DNA from: Mantamonas sphyraenae
Taxonomy: Eukaryota > CRuMs > Mantamonadidae
Length of the DNA stretch: 64,000 nt
Direction: 5' to 3'
Assembly (NCBI GenBank): GCA_026936335.1
Contig: JAPMXV010000045.1
Span: 372,001 to 436,000, forward strand
A model generated the notes under the pieces. It was not told the origin of the DNA. It saw only the letters and a program-made list of their open reading frames with translations, and searched no databases. Shown here piece by piece: positions 44,601-55,233 of this stretch. Made by a program: the position numbers and the translations under genes. Positions within the stretch are counted from its first letter, which is position 1; each line of letters begins with the position of its first letter.

Positions 44601-47551
44601 CTTCCCCTGGGCGGACTCCAGGATCGCCGCAATCTCCTCAGTGGGTTCCACGGTCCCAGCTTTGACAAAGGCTGCCACGACGTCCGCCATTCGCCCATCC
44701 TTGTGGTCCACGCGAACTGTGTAAGGCCTTCCAACGACAACACCATCGGAGAGTGCAAGGCGGGGGAGATCGGCATTCGATGACTTGGTCACTGGCACTG
44801 GCACAGACAGCCGTGCTTTTGCTTGGAAATCGTCCATAGAGGTCACGTGCGTGTAGTCGGCACTCATTTGACGAACAGTGTGCTTCAGTTGGGCCGTGGT
44901 AGCTCCAAGGGAGGGAGCGAGTCGATCGAGGGCTGCGACAATGATGCCCACCTCTTGCACCATTGCCATGGGCTGTTCTTCCACCATTGCGTCCTTCGTG
45001 TCGCCTTCTGTCTCTTCCACTACCATGGTGTCTTCCTCCTCCTTGGTGTCCTGTGCCTCCCAATCATCCTCGCCGGTACTGGTTGACGCGATGGCTTGGC
45101 TGGCGCCCGCCCCGTGGTTGGAGTACGCCTTGACAAACGCATCGCTGCCCTCTTCAACGTCACCCATCTCCTCCTGGATGTCAATGCCCAGGGTAGCGGC
45201 TACTTGGCGGATCTGATCCAGATACTGGCTCCTGGCTTCCTGCAAAAGCCCCTCCGACGCCTTTCCCCCAGCAGACGCGGTGGCGTCCAATGTGGATCTC
45301 TGTACGTCTTTGTGGATGATATGGTTCACAGCATTTGCAAGTGACCATTTGCCTGCCCCCCGCTCTGCGATTTGGACGGCCTCGACGATGCGTTCGCGGT
45401 GATGACGGAGAAGTGTCACTGGCGCCCTCTGAATGAGTGCATTTGCAGTCCCCCCAAGAAGAGCATACATGTAGAATTGCTCTTTCTTGCTGTTCTCCAA
45501 GCAGCGTACCTTCAGCATTTCTCCCTGGACGGCAGCGTCAAGCTGAACCCTGTGTGCAGCCGCACAATCGATGCCACTGCCAAACAGCACACCCAAATCG
45601 CCTCCAACAACGAGGCCACCCTTGGCGTACTGCAGAGCACAGAGATTGGCGTCGAAGCACGGAATGAAAACAAACGCCCGTTCGCGGCCACTGATGGTGA
45701 TGCGGTCCTCGAGCTGCTGCGCCCCATCGACTTTGGCCAGCTGAGTGTACAGCACGCGCAGACGATCCTTGTACATCAGCTTGTTCGCCTCGTGTGTCAT
45801 CTCGAGTTGCAGCTCGGCCGGTAACACGGCCAGTGCCTTGGCCACCTCTTCGGCTGATGCGGCGGCACCGGAGGCACTGTGGCGCTCTGGAAGCGTGAAA
45901 GCATCGAACGCCTCACACTGTGACTCGGCGCAGAACCGATAGACACAGGGGCGCAGTGCGCGCAGGCGTTCAGCAAATTGGCACCGTGCTGCTGCCTCGT
46001 GTGAGAGCGGCCGCCAGTTCCGCTCTTTGCTCCACTCTTCCGGCGCATCCAACATGGGTACAGGTATGTATGTGGTCGTGTTGGTGGGTACCATGTTGCT
46101 CAGCTCGTTCATGATGTTGATCTGATCACGGTCCGTTCCTTCCAACAAAGCACCCACCCCTTGGACAAGGACAATGCTGGTGAAATCCCCGACAGCGGCA
46201 GCCACAGGCTCTGGTAGTGGTACATGTGCACCTGGGAGGCTGTACGGCAGTGGCCGTTTGATGGTTGCAGAGCCGTCCGCAGATTCCCGCCCCTCGACAC
46301 CCGGACAGTGGGCGACGACATGGAAGCATGGGCACGAGGCCTCTGGGCCGCCAACGTCGTGGCATGAATAGGAGATGCCAAAGTGCACAGCAACCTTGGA
46401 GCAAACATCCTCCCTGTCAAGTGCTGGGCCGTACAGGAAGTTGCAGCCACAGGCCAAGCTGGGGCTGCAGGCTTGAATGACGAGTGGATACCGGGCCATT
46501 GCGTATACGCAGTCGTCGTAGATGATGATAGCATGGAGAAGTTGGCTCAACGCGAGCCAGCACAGTTTGGTTGCTTCTGCCACGTCGTCCATTTCGAGTA
46601 GCAGCGGCAGCGCGTGGCGTAGGAAGTCGTAGCGAGCCTGTTTGCCTCTCCTGAGCAGCGTTGGATTGGCGTGGCACCGCGTGCAGCTCATGTGATGGAG
46701 GAATTGCACTGGTTCCGGGTACCGACGAAGAGCAGCTCGGTATGGCTTTGCCAACCCTGACTGCTCGAATCGCTGCTTGAATCGCAGTCGCATGTACAGT
46801 TCCTGTGCCCCGGGGCTGCGTGTGTCTTGGCAGAACCTCGTGCAGAGTGGACTGATCTCCTCGTGCTCCACGACCACGGCCTCAATTACCCGGCCCGATT
46901 CGGTCTCCTCCCAACTCAACTCCCGCTCCTCCGTTTCCATGTGATCCACCTTTTGCTTGCCCTTGGCTGTTCCTTCTGCAGCAGCTGGTTGGTGAAGAGC
47001 CTGTGTGTGTGCGTGTGGGGGGGGGTCACTATGTTGTTAGTTCCAGGCAGTTTTCCTTCGAGCATTTTCCGTTTGCGACCACCTACACTTTCCGCCAACG
47101 TCACAGTCGACGACGATGCCGTGGAGGATGACGAAGAAGCAAAATCACAAGGATGGGGGCTTGTGGACCGTGCCTTGGTCCTGGTGCCAGTTTCACCCAC
47201 TGTGTCACCCACTACGCGCTGTCGTTTCAAGGCTGGCCGGTCGCCATTTTCCGGATCCCTTTGTTTGCTGCTGCGCCTCCGCTCGTGCCTCCTGGCCTTC
47301 CTGCTCTGTCGCGAGGAGGAGCTACTTGTCGGGTTCAGATGGGGTACTTCGCGCCGTGTGTGGTGTGCGGGTGCAGATGGTGTGCCAGGAGCGTGGTGCG
47401 CGTGTTGGTGGACTGCATCCCGCGTACTTCTTCGGACTACGTGCATCCGTGTATCAGCTTCGTTCTGAGGGCTCTTGGGACTCCTGTGTCCATCGGCCGC
47501 CATCCCAGCGACCAACAACAGAATTAGCCAACGAACCAGCAGCCGTTTCAT
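41694..47551 (-). CDS. Giant Fanzor/TnpB-like RNA-guided nuclease candidate
   Basis: The reading runs unbroken for 5.3 kb (47000-41694). I infer one upstream exon, 47551-47087, joined in phase 0 (donor GTAGGT, branch AACTAAC, acceptor CACACAG), giving 1,923 residues. The last 280 residues carry the OrfB/TnpB-Fanzor signature: RuvC-I VIGIDPNVDN (Asp at 42507-42509), a poly-Ser insert, IAFGNGRF, then TREAYTSALCRECG (Glu at 41952-41954), a second CARCG pair completing the zinc ribbon, and RuvC-III HKDTDAAVTIA. The usual RuvC-II Glu position reads Asn; the Glu lies beside the zinc ribbon, as in Fanzors with a rearranged site. The first ~1,650 residues are unrecognised, with Cys-rich, coiled and acidic parts. 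Exon 1 has a signal-like hydrophobic start and NLS-like basic clusters. Most Fanzors are far shorter. Confidence 0.75.
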
Positions 47552-48309
47552 GTTGGCCACGGTAGCGCAAAGGACACATCCCCATAGATATGCATCCATG
47601 TGTGTTTTGAAGTCTTTGCGTTCATTGCAGGGCTCGTCAATAGAAAGGAGGAGCAGACGTGGCCACCGTGTGGCTCACGGCCACCACCTGCACTCATCAA
47701 CATCAACCCCCCTGGGGAGCCGTGGTCACCATTCATTACACTCTAATGCACAGTAGCATGTGTCAGAGAGCATCGAATGACTGTGCAAGGCTACCTGCTT
47801 CATGGGTTTGCCTTCGGGTAGCAGTGTACAATGTTGAGGCGCATCGCTTCCGGGATGGCTGGACCAGACTTGTACACCCACCGTGCGTGTTGATCTTGAA
47901 CGTTGGGTTCATTGCACTGGGCATGTTGGTTTGGTGACAATTTCTGATCCGTCAGGTTGGCGTCTGGTGCGCCTTGTCCATCACACCTGCTTGTCATCCC
48001 TTCTCGTCCACACAATGCATTGTTCGCAAGGATTCATTGTTACCATTGTGCGGATGACCTTGGGTAGATTCATTCAGTGCACGTGGAAGCCGAGGGGGGT
48101 GGGAACGATTGGCCGTTAGAGCACAGCCATGAGCACACGCCAAACCGGGGTGTGAACATCTCTGTGACCACAAAGGACCCACAGATGAGTGATATCATGT
48201 TTTGGTGAACATTCTATGTGTTTTTGGGCGTTGTTCTCGGTGGTGAGGGCCACGTTCACGCTCAATTGCAACCACCTGAACACCTTCGCCACACACACAT
48301 CCTCACATC
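47552..48309. other. Gene-free stretch upstream of the Fanzor-like gene
   Basis: About 760 bases separate the Fanzor-like start from the next, divergent gene. The stretch looks more AT-rich than neighbouring coding DNA. I see no conserved open reading, tRNA or convincing terminal inverted repeat matching the 41.5 kb hairpin. If the Fanzor gene sits in a transposon, its left end should lie here. Confidence 0.5.
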
Positions 48310-51300
48310 ATGAGCGAAGCACACGCAGCGCAAGTGGAGGCTGTCAAGTCTGAAATTGTACGTGGGAGAAAAGAGCGGAAGGAGGCGCGGCAGGGTGGCC
48401 GAGGGCGATTCTTATTTTCTGGGAGCGAGAAACCAGAATCCGAGGCTGACCCACGAGCACCCGCCACACACACTGCACAGGCTACCATTGCACAGAAGGA
48501 TTCACTGGATCTTGTGGTCGAGTTTGACGCCATCTCCAGCTGGCCTGCAGACAAGTACACCGACCACGAGACCGTGCAGAAGTGGGCAGGAAAAGGTGCC
48601 CTCAACGACATCAAGTCGCTGGTGCAGCATCTGTGCAAGGACGAACCCTCTCGCCAGGCAGTACGTTGCTCATGGCCGTTTTCACCTCGATGCCTGTGTG
48701 TGTGCATACCATGTGCACAACCCTGGCCATTGATTTTGTCTGCTGCCCTTCTGCATGCCCCCCGGCTTGCCAGAAAGAGAGCCCGCACCCCGAAAGAGGG
48801 GCTGCCAATTTTTCCACCGTCCCGCCTGCGGCCTTTGTTGCTTTTTATCCTCTGCACCTCCATCGCCGCTTTCGCCTCGCTCACACCCTCCCCGCACCTG
48901 GTGTGCATTCCCATCTGTACAGTTTGCCGCCGTCGTGGACACAATGCGCGTTGGCTTCGGGTCCTACGACACGTCGGGCGCTGCCATTGAATTCGCGGAC
49001 GGCGTCCTTTCTCTCGTCGCTTCCATCAACCTGGACTCGTCCTGGTCGCCTTCCTCGGGCCTGGTTGGCTCATCCGAGAAGGATGCCGCAGAGGCCTTTG
49101 TCAAGACCCCCGAGTACGTGTTTTACATTTTCCATAGCACTGCGCACACTGCAACCACACGCGGGGGAAAACCACGCACACATGCTCGCCAACCCGGAAT
49201 CTGCCGCTGTCCTCGGCTCCGTGGCCACCGGCTTACACCGTTCCCACTTTGGCACACTGTTTCCCTCCGCAACACGTGGCACTCATCGTACACTTGACGC
49301 TTTCACAGGACCGCTGCCATCATTGTCAACGCCAAGGCAGAGAGCTACGCAGAAAAGCTGGCCGAGGTTCAGGCTCAGATCTCCGAGCTGGCTGAGGAGC
49401 CGTTGACCATCAACGTGGACTGGGAGAACCTGATTGCCAACTGGCCGTGGGACAAGTACACCAAGCCCGAGTTCATTGTGGACTGGGTGTACCACGGAGC
49501 CCTGAACGACATTGTCACGCTCGTCAAGCACTGCTGCAGGGATGTGCCCAGCAAGGTCGTGTTTGGCGCCTGCGTCGTCTCCTTCACCATCAGCTTCGAT
49601 GCTTACAACGGCAGCTTCGTCGGAATCGACTTTGCGGACGCCAACGTGAAGTACATCGCCTCCATCAACCTGGACAGCTCCTGGAGCAAGGGCAGCGGCC
49701 TTGTCGGCTCCACCGAGAAGGACACCCTCGAAGGCTTCATCAAAACACCAGACACGGCCGAGCTGCTCATTGTGTCCAAGCACGCAGAGTACCTCGACCA
49801 GTTTGACGAGACGCGCGAGGTGCTCGTCGAACTCACGGGCAACGAAGGCATCGAGTTTGAGGTCGAGTGGGAGGCCATGTACGCGTGGCCCACCGACAAG
49901 TACACCAAGCCCGAATCGATTGTTACCTGGGCTGCCTACGGTGGCTGCTCCGATGTCCGCTCTCTGGTCAAGCACATGTGCCGCGACGACGCTAGTCGCG
50001 CCGTGTTCAGCGAGGTCATTGACACCATCAAGCTGCGCTTCGACGGCTACTCGAGCTCCGACATGCAGGTCGAAGTGCAGGACAACGTCGTCTACCTGAC
50101 CGTGTCCATCAACCTGGACAGCTCGTGGAGCCAGGGCAGCGGCCTCGTCGGCTCCTCCGAGAAGGATGCCCTGGAGAGCCAGCTCAAGACTTCGGACACC
50201 GCAGGCCTGCTGATTGACACCAAGGCCAAGGAGTACGCCGACGCCTTTGCTGCCGCCAAGGCCGAGCTCGAGGAGATTGTCGGCCACGATATCAACCTGG
50301 ACATCGACTGGAGCCAGCTCAAGTCTTGGAAGACCGACCAGTACACCAAGCCTGAGGACATTGTCACCTGGACCTCCAAGGGTGCCATGAACGACCTCAA
50401 GACGCTGGCCAAGCACGTGTGCCGCGACGAGCCCAGCAAGGCTGTGTTTGCTTCCGTCTGCACGGGCTTCCTCGTCTCCTTTGGCGACGACAGCATGAGC
50501 CACGTCGAGGTGGCCCTTGAGGGATCCGTCGTCACATACACGCCCAGCATCCAGCTCAGCTCCAGCTGGAGTGCTGGCAGCGGCCTCGTAGGCTCCTCCG
50601 AAAAGGACATCCTCGAGGTGGCCGTCAAGAACCCGTCCACGCTGCCCCTGCTCATCTCTGCAAAGGCCACCGCCGACGACGAGATCTTCCAGAGCAACCT
50701 GAAGGCGGTGCAGGCCGTGCGCGAAGACATCAACGTCGAGTTTGACTGGAGTGGCCTGGAGCAGTGGCCCACCGACCAGTACACCAAGCCCGAGCTGATT
50801 GTGTCGTGGGCATTCAAGGGTGCCATGAGCGACATCAAGACGCTCACCGAGCACCTCATGGGCGACGAGCACAAGGCCACGTTCACGAGCAAGATCAACA
50901 AGTTTGTGGTTGCCTTCAACGACCCCAGCGTGCGCGAGCTGCAGGCTTCCAAGGACGGCGACGCCCTGGTGTACACGGCCAGCATCCAGCTTAGCTCGTC
51001 GTGGAGCGCCAGCAGCGGCATGGTCGGCTCCTCCGAGAAGGACGCGTTTGCCACCGCCATGACCAGCGAGGGCACGCCCGTGGTGGCCACGAGCAGCAGC
51101 AGCGGCAGCAGCAGCGGAGGACGCGGACGCGCGTTTTCCGTCATCAACGTGGACTACAGCAAGGCCGATGGCGTCGATGGCATGAAGGAGCATATCATCC
51201 AGGCGTTCATCCCGGCTGCCGAGCAGCGCATCAAGCACTGCTGCGGCGCAAACATCACCTTTGAGGTGGACTGGGACTCGTTTGAGAACACCAAGAACCT

Positions 51301-53686
51301 GGAGCGTGCCGTGAAGAGTCTGTGGTCGTGGAATGGCTACTTCCTGTTCACACGCACCGCCGTGGTGGTCGAGGACATCTGCGAAAACAGCTACGGAGCC
51401 GACGATGTGGCGGCTCGCCTCAAGAAGATCATTGTGTCGCACGAGAGCGAGGTGGAGGAGGACGACAAGATCAAGTTTGACGGCACCACGGGCGTCCTGG
51501 CCCTCAAGGGCGACTTCAACTTTGGTTCTGCAGGTGCATACTCGAAAAAGAAGCTGCGTCTGCTGATCCGCAAGGTGCTGGGCCTGACCTCCAAGTACTA
51601 CGTGCGTCGCATCAACGACGAGAGCGTGCCTCGCTTCAAGTCGCGCACGCAGGAGATCGTGGGCAAGGAGGTGGAAGTGACCGTGGACTGGGACTCGTTC
51701 GAAAAGGCCCTGGACCAGGAGGACGCCTTCTACTACCTGGCTGCCTGGTCGGGCTACTACTCGTTCGACCGCGTGGTGTCCGGTCTGCGCCGTGCCGTTG
51801 AGCGCGGAGATCAGCTGACGTTCAAGGAGATGCTGCACAAGGTTGTGTTCCGCCACATTCCGGGCCGTGACTACCGCAAGCGCCGCGTGTACATCACAGA
51901 GGGCACGCTGTACGTGTGCGGTGTGTTTGAGACGTACTGGGGCTGCCCTGGCTACTGGGACGTGTCGGAGGTGCTGTACCACTACTACAAGTTTGCCTCC
52001 ATGCCCGCGTTCCTGGACCTGGAGCAGGAGGAGCACGAGGAGAAGCTGGATCTGTGGAAGGACGCATGCACCTCGACTCAGGTGACGTCTGGCGACGTTG
52101 GCTACGTGGCGCGCCTGCTGGAGAACAAGTGCTTCTACCAGCTCAACGACCACGACAAGAACGCCCTGGAAAAGTTCACGGACGACAACCTGGAGGAGGA
52201 CGAGATTGTGATCCGTGGCTGGCCGATCAACAAGATCAACTTCCGCGGCCAGGAGCAGGACCGCATGCTGGTGCTGACAGACAAGGCCGTGTACACGTTT
52301 GCGTACGACTACGAAAAGAGCAAGGTGGACGAGAAGCGTGTGCATCGCTACGACCACGAAGACTACCTGCGCAACGTGTGGGGCGAGCTCAAGGGGTCGG
52401 ACATCTCTGTCCCGGGCGACGTGCCGGGCTCGAGCGCCATGGCAGCGGCAGCCAACGCAGCGGCGGACTTTTTGGGCACCAAGCGCTACGGCTTCCACTA
52501 CCAGACCGACAAGCTGGAGAACCAGAAGAACCTGCTGGGCAGCGCGCTGGGCAAGCTGGGTCTGGGCAAGAAGGTGCTGGAGCTGATGCAAAAGATGGTG
52601 GACACACTGCTGGAGGGCAAGGAGGACGACCTGCCGGAGTTCTCCATCCCGCAGCTGCCGATTTGGACACCGGAAAAGCTGAGTGAGGTTGCGCTCAAGT
52701 CGATGGGCGAGAGCGACGAGGACCTGCCGTCGGTGGAACTGTCTGGCCTGCCGCCTGCCACGCCTGTGGAGTGTCTGCTTGTGCTGCAGGAGGCGTTTGA
52801 GGCCATGGGCAAGAAGCAGCCGCGCATCAAGTTGGACAACATGCCCAAGATCTCCGTGCCGTATCTGCTCAACGCTTCGCTGGAAGTGCTGATCAACAGC
52901 GACGACGAAATCGAACTGCCGCTGCCGCAGGGCGAGCCCAACCTGATGGAGATGCTGAAGGACCTTGTTGGGGAGGTGGTGAAGAGCGAGGACTGGAACC
53001 CGATGCCGCTGCCGCCCATCGAGGACATCAGCCTCAAGGCCATGCTGGAAGGCATCCGTGCAGCCATTGTGGAGAAGGAGCTGGAGACGATTGACCAGCG
53101 TCTGCCGTCTCTGGGTGACCTGCCGCCTGTTGTGGAGCACATCGACCAGCTGTGCGCAGCCATTGGCGACGATGTAATCATCAAGTTCCCTGAGCTGCCC
53201 GGAGTGCCTGTGGAGAAGGTGCTGAAGAAGATGGCCGAGGTGCTGAGCGACGTGTCGCTGCCGTCGTTCGACATGAGCGGCTTTGACTTTGGCATCGACA
53301 TGCCCAAGGTGGATATGCCCAAGGTGGACATGCCCAAGGTGGACATGCCCAAGGTGGACATGCCCAAGATCGATATGCCTAGCCTTCCCGGAGGAGGCCT
53401 GAAGAAGAAGATGAAGAAGCTGGTGCCGCCGCCCAAGCCCAAGAAGCTGGAAATGCTTGTGCAGCCGCTGGTGCTGGACGAGCACAACAACGAGAAGGAG
53501 GGAACGGATCTGATTGTGGCGCAGGAGATCTCGTGGGCCATCTACGGTGTGACGCGTGCCGCAGTGTACCCGTGGTACGTGTACCGCCCGTGGGAGACAA
53601 GCAGCATCTCGCTTCCCGAGTCCTACATGGCAACCGTGTACAACAAGGGCAACCGTGGCAAGTCCAACGCCCCGTACCGTCAGTGA
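48310..53686 (+). CDS. Orphan repeat protein: seven ~115-residue domains, lipid-domain-like region and DMPKV repeats
   Basis: Four exons, 48310-48357, 48481-48660, 48923-49113 and 49309-53686, join in phase to 1,598 residues. No signal peptide or membrane helix is seen, so it is probably cytosolic. Five clear repeats share D-W-x-x-L...W-P-x-D-K-Y-T-K-P-E, G-A-x-N-D-I, K-H-x-C-R-D-x-P-S-K, then S-I-x-L-x-S-S-W-S-x-G-S-G-L-V-G-S-S-E-K-D. Two further degenerate copies (VDWDSFE) follow. A region around NFRGQEQDRMLVLTDKAVYTF resembles the hSac2/GRAM-type fold of membrane-associated proteins. A Leu/Pro-rich helical part leads to five DMPKV units and a basic patch. I do not recognise the family. It starts 759 bases from the divergent Fanzor-like gene. 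Confidence 0.82.
53297..53380 (+). repeat. 15-base tandem repeat encoding DMPKV units
   Basis: Five near-identical units of gacatgcccaaggtg, with a final variant encoding DMPKI, sit near the C terminus of the repeat protein. They resemble the short beta-strand-like repeats of AHNAK and periaxin in composition only. Confidence 0.93.
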
Positions 53687-53732
53687 TGAGGTGGGAGAGG
53701 CCGATTCGAATGCACTTCATGTCATTCATCGA

Positions 53733-53765
53733 ACACACACACACACGCACACACACACACACACA
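53733..53765. repeat. (CA)n microsatellite between convergent genes
   Basis: A CA run with one CG interruption fills most of the 79-base gap between the stop of the repeat protein and the stop of AMSH, so it is likely in both 3' UTRs. Confidence 0.95.
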
Positions 53766-55139
53766 TCACCGCAGGTCAACCACGGCGTAGTCAAGAGTGG
53801 AAGAGATCATGACGTGGCGACTGTGCATGTAGATGGGTTGCTCGGCGTCGTGGAAGTGGAAGCCCGTCTGCGTGCACTTTTGGATGTACTGGAGACCGTA
53901 GGGCTGGGTGAGGTTGAAGATGCCAAAGTTGGGGTTGCTTGTGGGCGAGAGAACAATGGCAATGGACTCGGAGAGCATGGTTTGGTAGGCTCCCTGTGTG
54001 TGGAGGTCGACGGAGGAGAGGAAGCAGGTCTGGGTCGGATGGGTGTGGATCCAGCCGAGGGTGAGGAGGTCGTTCTCCATCTGCAGTGCAAAGATGTCCT
54101 CTTCGTTCTCGGTGGTGCATGTGTCTGTGGTGCCGTGCTGCTTGGGCAGGATGAGGGTGGTGATGTAGAGCATGTTGTCGACGAGGCTTCCGGCGAGGAT
54201 GCCGCAGGTTTCAACCCCCTTGCTGGTGTTGCTGAGGGCCATATCGTAAAAGTCTTGAATGAGTTTCTGCGGAAGACACATGCGGCGGAATTCGCCGACA
54301 GGGGCAACGACGTGCCCTGTTTGCTGGGGCTGCACCCACGAGGAAGCTTCAGACGAGGACGACCCGGTGTCGGAAGAAGCAGAACCGTTGGACATGGGCG
54401 TGTTGGTGGACACGAGGGCACCTGCGCTGTGGAGGATGGTGTCTGCATCGAAGCTTTCATAGTCCGGGCGCTCGTCGTCGACACCCGGATACAGTTCGCC
54501 GGTTTCCTGGTCGACTGTGTTTGGGGCGAGTTCGTCGCTGGTCTGCAGGGCGTACGAGGGTAACCTCCAGCTGTCCTGCTCCAGGATGCGTTTTCTCTTG
54601 GCTTGTGCCTCCTGTTGCTCGCGAAGTTCCTGCTGAGCCAACTCTTGGCGCTCGAGAACGGCCTGTTCGCGTGCCTGCTTCTGCAGCTCCAACTGCTCCT
54701 GGAGGGCGGCCTGTTCGGCCAGCTCACACTCTTCCTGCAGCAGGGGCTTGATTTCTTCCAGGTCCGCCAGCACTTGGTCGCACAGACGCAGGTACTCGCT
54801 CTTGTCTGCGCGATACCGCTTGTCGTCGTAGTCCTTGTGCTTGGGGATCTGGTTGAGCACCAGCGTGGCAAAGCGGGTCAGATGCACGTAGGCATAGCCG
54901 TGGTGGTTGGCTTTGCGATAGATGTATCCCTGGACGGTGTGGTACGCTCAAGAGTGTGTGAGTGCATGCATACAGCGGGAAGGCGTTTTCCCATCGCTGC
55001 CCGGAATTGGTCTGCTTCTCTCCCACGGCCGGTTACTCACCTGTTGGTACACTTCGCGTGCACTGCGGTAGTACACGGCCAGTGGTAGGGAATTGGAGAC
55101 CACCGGCACCTTTTTGGCGAGTGCCTTCCAATGGTCCAT
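53766..55139 (-). CDS. STAMBP: AMSH/STAMBP-type JAMM deubiquitinase
   Basis: AMSH cleaves Lys63-linked ubiquitin chains on endosomal cargo at ESCRT-0/III. Two exons, 55139-55041 and 54929-53766 (phase 0), give 420 residues, matching human AMSH. The N-terminal helical region (LAVYYRSAREVYQQ, LNQIPKHKDYDD) corresponds to the MIT-like domain. A Gln/Glu-rich coiled coil follows, then the JAMM metalloprotease: ETCGILAGSLVDN (catalytic Glu), TENEEDIFALQ, GWIHTHPTQTCFLSSVDLHT with the HxHxnD zinc ligands, and SRHVMISSTLDYAVVDLR at the end. The two AMSH insertions that recognise the proximal ubiquitin (ENEED, and the F-H-x-H region) are present. All metal and catalytic residues are intact. Confidence 0.96.
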
Positions 55140-55233
55140 GTGGAGAAGGGTTGCACGGTTGTGCGCGCGCAGGGTTCATTGCATTGCATTGCATCCAAGA
55201 GACGGACACAGACACACACAGACTCACGAACGA

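Noticed and set aside
47552..48309. Terminal inverted repeats matching the 41.5 kb hairpin
   Set aside because: No copy of the 12-base arm or an obvious variant was seen on either strand.
53297..53380. AHNAK family membership of the repeat protein
   Set aside because: Only five DMPKV units occur and the rest of the protein is unrelated; composition alone is not homology.
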